This document shows positions 34,739 to 42,614 of a stretch of DNA of 64,000 nucleotides, in pieces (the first letter of the stretch is position 1; each line of letters begins with the position of its first letter). The notes beneath the pieces were generated by a model that worked only from the letters and a program-made list of their open reading frames with translations, was not told the origin of the DNA and did not search any database. Location of the stretch: the NCBI GenBank assembly GCA_963741845.1, contig CAVUJV010000031.1:65599-129598 (forward strand). The letters run 5' to 3'. Position numbers and translations under genes: made by a program. Source of the stretch: Roseiarcus sp963741845 (GTDB lineage Bacteria > Pseudomonadota > Alphaproteobacteria > Rhizobiales > Beijerinckiaceae).

Positions 34739-34979
34739 CGTCCGATCCGCCTCCAACTCGAACGCAGAACGCGCGCCCGTCCGCGCGCCCACGCTACGCA
34801 AAGCGAAGGTCCTTATACAAGAGGCGCGTCGCGTCATAGCGGTCGGGCGAGAAGGCGTCGCGCGCGTAAGTTGGGATCGTGGACCGGCAGGCGCTCGCGC
34901 CGGTTAGACGTCCGATCCGAGGTCGTCTATGATTTGCGACGGGCGGGTTCCGCCCGTCGACCTCTTCAGCGGCTCGACC

Positions 34980-35354
34980 ATGCGGAGCGTGCGAAGTTTC
35001 CTGACGGCGGCCGCGCTGGTCGCGACCCTCGGCGCTTACGCCGGGCCAGCTTTCGCCGAGGCGGAAGGGCCGGACATGTTCCGCGTTGTCGGCATCGCGC
35101 CCGGCCATTCGCTCGTGCTGCGGACCGGTCCCGGCCTGCTCTATCCGGTCGCCGGGGCGCTTCCCCACAACGCGACCGGGGTCAGGAATCTCGGCTGCAA
35201 GGGCGGCCTCACCTATGCGGAATGGCTGCGGGCTAGCGCCCGCGAGCGCACCGCCAGCGTCGAAAAGCGCTGGTGCCGCGTGCGCCGAAGCGGCGTCACC
35301 GGCTGGGCGCGCGTGAAATACCTGCGGGAGGAAGCGGGCGAGCATCCGCGCTGA
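34980..35354 (+). CDS. Small periplasmic SH3-like protein
   Basis: 124 residues from MRSVRSFLTAAALVATLGAY, with signal peptide cleavage near AFA (about residue 26). The mature part FRVVGIAPGHSLVLRTGPGL followed by ALPHNATGVRNLGC and WCRVRRSGVTGWARVKYL is the pattern of bacterial SH3-type domains (the W-G/T-G-W-hydrophobic end). Two or more Cys may form a disulfide. Such domains often bind peptidoglycan or peptides. Start chosen by the signal peptide; ATG 34929 is an alternative. The hairpin GGCGGGTTCCGCCC lies at 34942-34955. Confidence 0.65.
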   Translation: MRSVRSFLTAAALVATLGAYAGPAFAEAEGPDMFRVVGIAPGHSLVLRTGPGLLYPVAGALPHNATGVRNLGCKGGLTYAEWLRASARERTASVEKRWCRVRRSGVTGWARVKYLREEAGEHPR

Positions 35355-35403
35355 CCTCCTCGACAGGGAAGCCTGCGGATCGTGGCCGCGATTGACGGAG
35401 CAG

Positions 35404-35429
35404 ATTTATCTGACTTAGGTCAGATAAAT
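35404..35429. promoter_or_regulatory. Perfect palindromic operator overlapping the MarR-GNAT start codon
   Basis: ATTTATCTGAC (35404-35414), four-base spacer TTAG, then GTCAGATAAAT (35419-35429): an 11-bp perfect inverted repeat with a MarR-like total length. The last bases are the A and T of the ATG. Binding here would block transcription or translation start of the gene, the usual autorepression of MarR regulators. No Shine-Dalgarno sequence is seen between it and the ATG. Confidence 0.75.
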
Positions 35430-36304
35430 GTCTTCCCGATCCCGTTTCCCGGTTTCGCCGGTTCAGCCGCGCCGTGACCGTCGAGGTCGGCGCGCTCGAT
35501 TCCTCCTTTCTCGGCCGAGGTCGTCCGCTCGGGGTCGCGCGCGTCCTCAACGCCATCGGCCACGGACGGAGGGACGTGGCGGACATCCGCGACGATCTGG
35601 CGCTCGATTCCGGCCTCATGAGCCGGCTTCTGCGCGCGCTGGAGGAGGAAGGGCTCGTCACGACCGGGCCGCATCCCGGGGACGCCCGGCGGCGTGTGGC
35701 GAGTTCGACGGAGGCGGGCGAGCGCGAATTCCGCGCCTATGAGGATCTCTCGAACGCCCAGGCCTCGGCGGCGCTGGCGCGTGCTCCGCATCCAGATGCG
35801 CTTCTCGCCGCGATGGACCTCATCGCCTCGGTCCTCGGGCGGGAGCGGATCGCGCTCGCGGAGACGGATCCGCGCAGCGAGGCGGCGCGCTATTGTCTCG
35901 GCGAATATTACGCCGAGCTTCGGCGCCGGTTCGAGCAGGGCTTCGACGTCTCCCTCTCGCGCGATCCCGACGCGGCCGACATGATCCGCCCGCGCGGCGC
36001 CTTTCTGGTCGCCATGTCCGACGGCTTGCCGCTCGGCTGCGTCGGCCTCAAGGGGACGGGCGGCGAGATCGCGGAGATCAAGAGGCTGTGGGTCGCGCCC
36101 TCCGCGCGGGGCCTCGGGCTCGCCCGGCGCCTGATGGACGCCGCCGAGGGCGCCGCGCGCGACCTGTCGATCCGCGTGCTGCGCCTCGACACCCACCGGG
36201 CGCTGTCGGAGGCGATCGGCCTCTACCGCCGGTCGGGCTGGGTCGAGATCGAGCGGTTCAACGACGATCCCTATCCGGACTTTTTCTTCGAGAAGCGGCT
36301 TTGA
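35428..36304 (+). CDS. MarR-GNAT fusion regulator/acetyltransferase (one frameshift)
   Basis: After one correction the protein has about 291 residues: M-S-P-D-P-V then SRFRRFSRAVTVEVGALDSS, a MarR-type winged helix to about residue 150 (DIRDDLALDSGLMSRLLRAL as recognition region, GDARRRV as wing). A GNAT acetyltransferase domain follows (GEIAEIKRLWVAPSARGLGL with the acetyl-CoA loop R-G-L-G-L-A, then LYRRSGWVEI). The frame break is at 35433, where TCTTCCC replaces TCTCCC; the GTG at 35474 would otherwise be the start and would cut the first helix. MarR-GNAT fusions are widespread; their acetylation targets are mostly unknown. Confidence 0.8.
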
Positions 36305-36788
36305 GGAGCGGGCTGGAGGATTGGACCGTCGGGACTGACCGCGTTCTGGCCGTGCCCGGATGTCACGAGAAGGCGTAATCCCGCCTACGGACGTTCGTCG
36401 GCGGAGGCCTGCTTCCCGACACCCTTCGCGCGGCTTCTCACGATGATCTGCCCCTTGGGCTTAAAACAAGGGTGATATGCTTGCTGATCTGACTCAGCTT
36501 CTCATTCCGATAGAGGGTATTTTTTCGTGTTCTTCGGCGTTGCTTTGTTTTCGTCCGTTTGAGCGGCATATTTGAGGGGAAAATCAACTTTCAAAGGAAT
36601 CGGCTCCAAGATCGTCGGCGACCGTCGAATACAACTCGCGGCGACCAATGGTTGTATTAAAGTGGAGGTTATTCGTCTTTACTTTCATTTCAGGATCGCA
36701 TTAACTATTATCGCGGTTATAATTGTTAGCTTCTGTAAGCTTACAGCGTTAATTTAAGCTGGGGATTACTTTCGAAGGAGCAAGTACG
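36305..36788. other. AT-rich gene-free region upstream of third PEP-CTERM gene
   Basis: 484 bp; the second half is clearly AT-rich. It holds the perfect palindrome described at 36733 and a strong ribosome-binding site (GAAGGAG, 36774-36780) for the next gene. No coding pattern found. Confidence 0.5.
36733..36746. promoter_or_regulatory. 14-bp perfect palindrome upstream of PEP-CTERM gene
   Basis: CTGTAAGCTTACAG is its own reverse complement and lies 42 bp before the ATG at 36789, in the place where an operator or activator site is expected. I see no identical site upstream of the other two PEP-CTERM genes. Confidence 0.45.
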
Positions 36789-37529
36789 ATGGGCCGAATC
36801 TTCCCAGTGACGGCTGCGGCGATCGTTCCGATCATAGCTTTCGCAACGCCAGCCATCGCCACTTTGCAACTCGCTTCCGACGTGAGTGGCGTCACGTTGG
36901 ATTGTGTCGATAACGCTGCCTGCGACACCAATCCGGCTGTAGGCATCATTCAGCTTGCCAGTTTCTTGATAAATGGCGTTCTGGTTGATGGCTCGATCTC
37001 GACGTCGACTGGAACGCCGGCCAGTCCTGGCATTGCCAGCCTCAACATCTCCGCCCTGACGGTTATTAACACGACGGCTTCGGCGAAAACCGTCAACGTC
37101 GTGGTGAGCGACACCGACTTTATGGGTCCGGTCAATTCGTGGGCGACTGCAGGCTCAGGCACGTGGCAAGCTGCGATTGGCTCAAGCATCACCATGAATT
37201 GGTGGAACGATCCGGCGAACGCCCAGGGCGCGAACACCATAACGGACACCCCAGGCACGTTGATCGACAGCTTTAGCAATACCGCAAACCTCATTGTCGA
37301 TGCTTTTAGCCACAATGGTGGAGGATCGATGCCTGAAAACGGGCCATTCTCTATGACCGAGCAGGCGATCTATACCCTGACGCCGTTTGGTCAACTGATC
37401 AATCGTGGTCAGACTGAGATCCAGTCGGCGATACCGGAAGCATCAACCTGGGTCATGATGGCGCTCGGCTTCGCTGGCCTCGGCTTTGTCGGGTATCGCG
37501 GTTCGCGCAAGAGCGTCGCGATCGATTAG
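36789..37529 (+). CDS. PEP-CTERM sorting-domain secreted protein
   Basis: 246 residues with signal peptide MGRIFPVTAAAIVPIIAFAT and cleavage near AIA. An extracellular body rich in Thr/Ser/Asn/Ala with no charged clusters, predicted all-beta by its alternation pattern. Sorting signal IPEASTWVMMALGFAGLGFV followed by GYRGSRK. The PEAST variant is shared with the gene at 22456. Ribosome-binding site GAAGGAG is eight bases upstream. It is followed by a terminator of the same design as the other two. The body family is unknown. Confidence 0.84.
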   Translation: MGRIFPVTAAAIVPIIAFATPAIATLQLASDVSGVTLDCVDNAACDTNPAVGIIQLASFLINGVLVDGSISTSTGTPASPGIASLNISALTVINTTASAKTVNVVVSDTDFMGPVNSWATAGSGTWQAAIGSSITMNWWNDPANAQGANTITDTPGTLIDSFSNTANLIVDAFSHNGGGSMPENGPFSMTEQAIYTLTPFGQLINRGQTEIQSAIPEASTWVMMALGFAGLGFVGYRGSRKSVAID

Positions 37530-37553
37530 GCTTCATAGCCTTGACCGATATGG

Positions 37554-37577
37554 AGGCCGCCTTCGGGCGGCCTTTTT
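37554..37577 (+). terminator. Rho-independent terminator after third PEP-CTERM gene
   Basis: AGGCCGCC, loop TTCG, GGCGGCCT, then TTTT; 24 bp past the stop codon. Confidence 0.9.
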
Positions 37578-38168
37578 CTTATGTGCCGCATCATGTCGAC
37601 ACCTTGGGTGCGTTGCGCGCGCTTCCGCCGCGACAGCAAACGAGGGGGCCAGGGCATGGTCCCGACCGATTTGCTTACGCGCGATGTCCATACACGGGAG
37701 TTGGCGGTGTAAGCCTGCTCGCTGCTCGACCCAACCTCGTCGAATCCGCTCGCCCTGCATCGGATGACGTCGCCGCGCGCTTCATCCCGATGAATTTCTA
37801 GCCCAAAATTATCGGGTTGGGTATGGCCCACGCCGGCATGCTTGCTGCGAGATCAAATGTTCCAATTTTGTGTTGGCTGGCCCGCTCAGAGGCGTGCGTC
37901 TCCGTCGGAGATGTTTTCAAGTCGTCCTAGGCCTGTCATTGCGAGCGCCGCGAAATAATCCAGCAAGACGTCGGACGATCAACGAGTATTTCTTATTATT
38001 GACACTATTAACAATGACCATGGCCGCTCACGTTGCGAGAAGTCTTGCTCTAAAGTCTTATTTAGTTCGGCCGCCCTACTTCAGCACATCTGGCGTGCTA
38101 CCTGAGCTTCCTTGGCTGCGAGGCATGAAATGCCTGCTTCAGGCGCCGCTCTGACGAGGAGATGGGTC
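37578..38168. other. Gene-free region with a degenerate dispersed repeat
   Basis: 591 bp. Short open frames exist on both strands but none shows a family pattern or a good ribosome-binding site. The only recognisable item is the repeat at 37934-37965. Confidence 0.4.
37934..37965 (+). repeat. Degenerate GTCATTGCGAGCG...AATCCAG dispersed repeat
   Basis: TGTCATTGCGAGCGCCGCG followed by AAATAATCCAGCA resembles the widespread bacterial repeat GTCATTGCGAGCGnAGCGAAGCAATCCAG, with two or three differences. It is known to me as a REP-like element in many proteobacteria; only one copy is visible in this window, so the match is to memory and not to a second copy. Confidence 0.4.
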
Positions 38169-38828
38169 ATGCATACGCTATTCAGGCGGAAACTCAGGGG
38201 GACACTCGCCGCGGCGGCGCTCGCGCTCGCCTCCGCCGTCGGTCCCGCGCCGGCGTCCGCGGCTTTCTTCCACGGCGGCGGATTTCACGGCGGCGGATTC
38301 CACGGCGGGGGATTTCACGGCGGGTTCCATGGATTCCGCGGCGGGTTCGGTCGATTCCACGGCTTCCATGGATTTCGCGGCGGGTTCGGTCATCGGTTCG
38401 GCGGCTTCGGCTTCCACCGCCATTTCGCGGGCCTTGGTCATCACTTCGGCCGCTTTGGCGGGTTTGGCCACGGCGTCGCCGGGCGCTTCGGCCCTGGATT
38501 CGCTGCCGGATACGGCGGTCGTTTCGGTGGCTTCGGCGGCGTATCCCGCGGCTTCGGCTATCCGGGTTATGGGGGATACGCGGCCTACGCGGGACCGGGA
38601 GGATTGGGGTACGGTCTAGGCGAAGGTTGGGGCGGATTGGGATATGACGACTGGGGCGCCTATCCGGCTGCGCTTTTCGGCCTGGGGACCTTCGCGGCGC
38701 TGACGGGATCTGGCTATTGGCCGGCCTACCCAGCCTACCCGGGCTATGCGGGCCTCGGCTACGACGACGGCTATTGGCCAGCGTATCCCGATCCTGGGAT
38801 CGGGGAATACGACGATTATGACTGGTGA
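38169..38828 (+). CDS. Secreted Gly/Phe/His/Tyr-rich low-complexity protein
   Basis: 219 residues from ATG 38169 behind GAGGAGA. Signal peptide (MHTLFRRKLRGTLAAAALAL..., cleavage after ASA) and then three tandem FHGGG units, a run of GFRGGFGRFHGFHG-type repeats (about 35-130), and a Tyr/Pro/Asp-rich C-terminal part (YPAYPGYAGLGYDDGYW). No enzymatic domain. Similar compositions are seen in surface or matrix proteins and in metal-binding His/Gly proteins. I infer export; role unknown. Confidence 0.75.
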   Translation: MHTLFRRKLRGTLAAAALALASAVGPAPASAAFFHGGGFHGGGFHGGGFHGGFHGFRGGFGRFHGFHGFRGGFGHRFGGFGFHRHFAGLGHHFGRFGGFGHGVAGRFGPGFAAGYGGRFGGFGGVSRGFGYPGYGGYAAYAGPGGLGYGLGEGWGGLGYDDWGAYPAALFGLGTFAALTGSGYWPAYPAYPGYAGLGYDDGYWPAYPDPGIGEYDDYDW

Positions 38829-39003
38829 AACCCGTTCTCGACCGTCGTCGATCCCCGGATGTGTCCGAGAATGTGAGCCAGGGCAAATTGCGGGGCGACA
38901 TCGCGATCGACAGGCCGGGAGCCATCTCGACTTCTAAGTCCGCTTGCGCCCGCGCGCCGCTTGCTTTATCGGCGGCGCTCTCTGACGTTTGGAGACGAGG
39001 GTT

Positions 39004-39243
39004 TTGGCCGAGGCCGTCAAACCGATCAACTGGACCAATACGAGGACGCTGGTCAGCGTCGCCATTCTGGTCGGCACCGAGCTCATCGGGGCCGCCGCCG
39101 CCGCCGGCTGGGCGATCGGCGGCCTGTTCGGGTTTGGCCAGCCGCTCACCCACCTTCTCGAAGGCGCGCTGATCCTGCTTGCGTTGGTCGGGCTCTATTA
39201 TTTTCTTCGGGCGGCGCTCGCCCACGAGCCGATCCGGGGCTAG
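39004..39243 (+). CDS. Small two-helix inner-membrane protein
   Basis: 79 residues from a TTG at 39004, placed nine bases after GGAG (38991-38994); an earlier TTG at 38989 would leave no ribosome-binding site. Two hydrophobic helices: VAILVGTELIGAAAAAGWAI (about 20-40) and LEGALILLALVGLYYFLRAA (about 52-71), with a short Gly-rich loop between. No family recognised. It lies alone, 175 bp after the Gly-rich protein gene. Confidence 0.55.
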   Translation: MAEAVKPINWTNTRTLVSVAILVGTELIGAAAAAGWAIGGLFGFGQPLTHLLEGALILLALVGLYYFLRAALAHEPIRG

Positions 39244-39426
39244 GCGTTTTCGGAATATAGAAACATTTTCTTCTGAGTTTCAGACAAACCCGGTATGATG
39301 CCTCATCGTCATCAAGCCGGGAGCCGTCCATGCGCGACATCGCCCAAGCCGCCCATCCAGTCGCGAGGGCAGGGCGGCCATCTTTTCGCCATCGTGCGGC
39401 CATCGCAAAGTCGCCGAGCGCGACCC

Positions 39427-39508
39427 GCCGGAAGGAAATGTCAGCGCAAGCCCTTGAAAAGTCCCGATTCGCGGAAGGAAATGGCGCGATTTTCGGCCCG
39501 GTTTCGGC
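39427..39508. repeat. Dispersed intergenic repeat, copy B
   Basis: Aligns without gaps to 13281-13362 (about 16 differences in 82 by eye). It sits in the 398-bp gap between the small membrane protein and the convergent SDR gene; the rest of that gap shows no gene. Placement is the same as copy A, just past the 3' end of a minus-strand gene. Confidence 0.65.
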
Positions 39509-39641
39509 TCTGAAATCGCTGGAAAACGCTCCGTTTCATCCCGAAAACGATGAGAATGGACGCGGAATCGCTCCAAAAACGCGCCAAAACGTAAGGCGTC
39601 AATCGGGCGGCCGAAGAGGTTCGGCCGGGCAGGGAAGGCTC

Positions 39642-40385
39642 TTACAGGGCAAAGCCCCCGTCCACGAGGTGGATGTGGCCGGTGGTGAAGGCGCTCTCGT
39701 CCGAGGCCAGATAGACCGCGAGCGCGGCCACCTCCTCCGGCTTGCCGAGCCGGCCCATCGGCTGCCGGTCGATGAAGGCCTGCCGCACCGCCTCGATCGA
39801 CTGCCCGCTCGTCTTGCTCAGGGTCTCGATCCGGCCGTCGAGCGAGGGGCTTTCGATCGTGCCGGGGCAGATGGCGTTGCAGCGCACGCCCTTGCGGATG
39901 AAGTCGGCCGCGACCGCCTTGGTCAGCCCGACGACCGCGGCCTTCGACGCGCCATAGACATAGCGGTTCGGGATGCCCCGCACCGAGGAGGCGCCGGAGG
40001 CGATGTTGACGATCGAGCCCTTGCCCTTCTCCAGCATGCCCGGCAGGAAGGCGCGGATCGTGCGGTGCATCGACTTCACGTTGAGATCGAAGGAGAAATC
40101 CCACTCCTCGTCCGAGCATTCGAGCGCCGTGCCGTGGTGGACGAAGCCCGCGCAGTTGAAGAGCACGTCGATCGGCCCGATCTCCCTGGCGAGCGCCGTC
40201 ACCGCTTCGGTCGAGCGCACGTCGAGCTTGCGCTTGTCGCCCGCGAGCCCGGCGAGGCCCTCGACATTGACGTCCGTGGCGATGACGCGGGCGCCCTCGC
40301 GGGCGAAGGCCTCGGCGGTCGCGCGCCCGATCCCCGCCGCCGCCGCCGTGAGCACCGCGACCTTGCCCGCCAAACGCCCCGCCAT
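39642..40385 (-). CDS. SDR-family dehydrogenase, DHRS6/BDH2-like
   Basis: 247 residues from ATG 40385. Classical SDR: TAAAAGIGRATAEAFAREGA cofactor loop (TGxxxGIG form), Asp in VIATDVN favouring NAD, NCAG motif in FNCAGFVHHGTALE, catalytic Ser in IVNIASGASS, and YxxxK in YVYGASKAAVVGL. The segment GIPNRYVYGASKAAVVGLTK and CNAICPGTIESPSL resembles the DHRS6/BDH2 group and bacterial 2-keto-3-deoxy-L-fuconate dehydrogenases. Possible substrates are 4-oxo-L-proline or a deoxy-sugar acid; the former would fit with the oxoprolinase-type gene at 24.6 kb. Not provable here. Confidence 0.82.
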   Translation of the reverse strand: MAGRLAGKVAVLTAAAAGIGRATAEAFAREGARVIATDVNVEGLAGLAGDKRKLDVRSTEAVTALAREIGPIDVLFNCAGFVHHGTALECSDEEWDFSFDLNVKSMHRTIRAFLPGMLEKGKGSIVNIASGASSVRGIPNRYVYGASKAAVVGLTKAVAADFIRKGVRCNAICPGTIESPSLDGRIETLSKTSGQSIEAVRQAFIDRQPMGRLGKPEEVAALAVYLASDESAFTTGHIHLVDGGFAL

Positions 40386-40596
40386 CCGCGAATCCTTCCT
40401 TGCTCTCGCCGCCCCTCGACGGCGGGGGCTTCTTTTAAGGGCGCGGCCGCCCGCCGGCCAGCGGAAGTTTGCGGGTCGGCGCCGGCCGCTTCGGTTTCTG
40501 GAGGCTGGCGCTCGCCGGATATTGCCAAAGGCGCCCAAATGGGCATAGACAGCGGCGCCGATCGGAAGCGCCATGTGGCCGCTTGCCGGCCGCAAC

Positions 40597-40673
40597 GCCG
40601 CAATAGCTCAGCTGGTAGAGCACGTCATTCGTAATGATGGGGTCGGGGGTTCGAATTCCCTCTTGCGGCACCA
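40597..40673 (+). tRNA. tRNA-Thr (anticodon CGT), with one extra base
   Basis: Acceptor stem GCCGCAA/TTGCGGC, D-arm GCTC...GAGC, anticodon stem CGTCA/TGATG with loop TTCGTAA (anticodon CGT, threonine), T-loop TTCGAAT, discriminator A and encoded CCA. The length is 77 nt where the arms call for 76: after the T-loop the sequence reads AATTCCCTC where AATCCCTC would give a regular T-stem. The doubled T at 40656-40657 is the same sort of change that breaks nearby genes. tRNA 3' ends are common integration sites, and a mobile segment with an integrase follows. Confidence 0.9.
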
Positions 40674-41279
40674 ATCGACCATAATTTTCGTATTTCGTTC
40701 AATTAGTTAGGCGGGCGGAACCTATTTGTTCCCACATACGACCCCACACTCGCGCGGGACAACGGCAGTAGCTGCGAGCTTCTGCTCGAGGTAGCTGAAC
40801 ACGTGGCACGCTCCTCGTAACGGCGACAGCAACAATGCGCGCGCAGGCGGACCGCCGGCAGCGTGCGCGGCTCTGGCCCGTAGACATGCTCCCGATCGAG
40901 AATCGTCGGTGAGACCCGTGAACGAATTGAAATGCTCGCCGACAGCGGAAGCAGGCCCTTCGGACTGGCGCAGAGGCAGCGCGCCGGAAGAGGATAAACA
41001 GCCCACGCTGCTCCCCATTCTCCGAGGTGCCGCGGACACTCCCGGCGGCCTGAACCTCAAAGGCATTTGCGCAGTATAATTTAGTAGATACTTCGATAGC
41101 CAAAATTATTCACTTGACATTGTAGTATAATGTATGCCATAATTGCATTGTGGGAATTCATGTGCGCGCCATGCGTCGCCCATCCCCCCACCCACCGTCG
41201 TGATCGCGTTTGCGTGTCCGCGTTCAACACCGGGACCCCCTTGCGGGGTCCTTTTGATTCTCAAGGAGCGGATCTCTCA
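40674..41279. other. Gene-free start of the mobile segment
   Basis: 606 bp after the tRNA with no credible gene. AT-rich between 41080 and 41150. It ends with a hairpin at 41233 and the ribosome-binding site of the next gene. No repeat of the tRNA 3' end was seen further on in the window. Confidence 0.4.
41233..41255 (+). terminator. Terminator-like hairpin in the leader of the 41280 gene
   Basis: GGACCCC (41233-41239), five-base loop, GGGGTCC (41245-41251), then TTTT. It lies 25 bp before the ATG of the next gene, so it may act as an attenuator or end an upstream transcript. Confidence 0.5.
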
Positions 41280-41741
41280 ATGACTACCCCAACCCAACCA
41301 AAACCAAACCCCGTGCCCGCCATCCTCGTCTACGGCACGCCGACCAACCCCGCCTTGACCCAGGCCTCGTGGTTCCGGGCCGAGGACAAGGAGGCCGTCA
41401 GGGCCGCCGCCAAGGAGCTGAAGTTTTCCGTGATCGAATTGCGGACCGATGCGGACAACGCGCTCGTCGCCGGGGTCCATGAGGGCGTCCTCAAGGGCAG
41501 CGGTCGCATGATCGTCGGCTCAGTGTCCGCGGAGGTCTATCGGCGCATCGAGGAGCATGTCGGCAAGGCAGCGGGCGGCCCCGACGCGACCAAGCCGGAC
41601 AACGCGGCGGCGGCGACGACGAAACCACGTCAGAACAAAACAAGAACTTGTCCCAACCCGCACCATCGGCGACCGACAGACTCGACCTCGCCAGCGCGCC
41701 CAATCCCTGGGCGGCGTTGCGGGTCGGGGCAAGGGTTCTGA
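41280..41741 (+). CDS. Hypothetical protein of the mobile segment
   Basis: 153 residues from ATG 41280 behind AAGGAGCGG. The core (about 12-95) has a regular alpha/beta pattern, AILVYGTPTNPALTQASWFR then FSVIELRTDADNALVAGVHE, and I recognise no family. The last ~45 residues are Pro/Arg-rich and out of character. The next frame continues into the 41648 gene product, so the true end may be earlier or the two may be one protein split by a frameshift near 41640. Confidence 0.55.
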   Translation: MTTPTQPKPNPVPAILVYGTPTNPALTQASWFRAEDKEAVRAAAKELKFSVIELRTDADNALVAGVHEGVLKGSGRMIVGSVSAEVYRRIEEHVGKAAGGPDATKPDNAAAATTKPRQNKTRTCPNPHHRRPTDSTSPARPIPGRRCGSGQGF

Positions 41742-41917
41742 CCCCCTATTGGAACGAGAAGCGGGAGTTCGAGGGCTTCTGGCTCGCCACCGTCAAGCGG
41801 ATCGAGAACGGCGAGTTCATCCTCGAGTGGTTCGACGCGCCGGAATACCCGCCGTTCAAGAGCGCGGCGAAGAATGTCGCCCTCGTGCACCCCGAGTTTC
41901 GCGTCACGGGCAAATAG
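41648..41917 (+). CDS. Hypothetical protein, overlaps the preceding gene
   Basis: 89 residues if read from TTG 41648. Pattern VGARVLTPYWNEKREFEGFW then LATVKRIENGEFILEWFD and FKSAAKNVALVHPEFRV suggests a small beta-barrel, possibly Tudor/SH3-like (a polar sheet with aromatic residues). No good ribosome-binding site precedes the TTG. It may be the C-terminal half of the 41280 product rather than a separate gene. Confidence 0.5.
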   Translation: MSQPAPSATDRLDLASAPNPWAALRVGARVLTPYWNEKREFEGFWLATVKRIENGEFILEWFDAPEYPPFKSAAKNVALVHPEFRVTGK

Positions 41918-42055
41918 CGCGGGCGCGTGAGACCGCCGCAACCATCATCATTGCCATCGCATGGGGCGGCCTTCGGGTCGCCCCTCTTCGTTCCGCGCAT
42001 GCCCATGAACCGGGGCGCGCGCCATCCCCATCCCCAACCTCAGGAAGCCAAAGCC

Positions 42056-42397
42056 ATGACCAGCACCACCGTGTCCACTGCCGAACGCATCCGCGCCCTC
42101 AACGACGCCTTCCGCCGCACCTTCGTCGGCGGCATGGTCATGATCACCGCCGGCGTCGAAGCCATGCCGGTCGAGCAACGTCGCTCGCTGCTGGCGAAGG
42201 TCCGCGCCTTCGACGCCTTCACCGACGACAACGATCCGCACGGCGAGCACGACTTGGGCGCGGTCGACGAAGGCGGCGTCCGCTGCTTCTGGAAGATCGA
42301 CTACTACGACCGCGCGACCGAATTCGGCTCGCCCGATCCGGCCGATCCCGCCGTCACCACCCGCGTCCTGACGATCATGCGCGCCGACGAATACTGA
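42056..42397 (+). CDS. DUF3768-family protein
   Basis: 113 residues from ATG 42056 (AGGAAG eleven bases upstream). RIRALNDAFRRTFVGGMVMI, FDAFTDDNDPHGEHDLGAV and CFWKIDYYDRATEFGSPDPA followed by TTRVLTIMRADEY are the conserved parts of DUF3768, a family found on plasmids and integrative elements of alphaproteobacteria. Biochemical function unknown. It marks the segment as mobile-element derived. Confidence 0.88.
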   Translation: MTSTTVSTAERIRALNDAFRRTFVGGMVMITAGVEAMPVEQRRSLLAKVRAFDAFTDDNDPHGEHDLGAVDEGGVRCFWKIDYYDRATEFGSPDPADPAVTTRVLTIMRADEY

Positions 42398-42614
42398 GCC
42401 AGCTCGGCGACGCAGAGGGCTTTTACTGGGTCGAGGGGCGGAGCAACGCGCTCAAGCAGCCCCACCCATCCCAGGCCTTCGTAACGCGAACGCAACGCGG
42501 ATGGCGACGCAAGACGCGCCGCTGTCCGCTCCCTTCCCAGCCGCAAGCCCTGCGCCGCCGCCCCACCGACGGCGCTGGCGCCATCACGCCCATCAACCCC
42601 AGGAGACAATCCCA

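Noticed and set aside
38270..38420. Repeated GGCGGATTTCACGG-like units as a CRISPR or minisatellite
   Set aside because: They are codons of the FHGGG repeats inside a secreted protein gene; no spacers.
39280..39641. Minus-strand frame continuing the SDR at its C-terminus
   Set aside because: It is a different frame from the SDR, Arg/Ser-rich and overlaps the dispersed repeat; the SDR ends normally at 39642.
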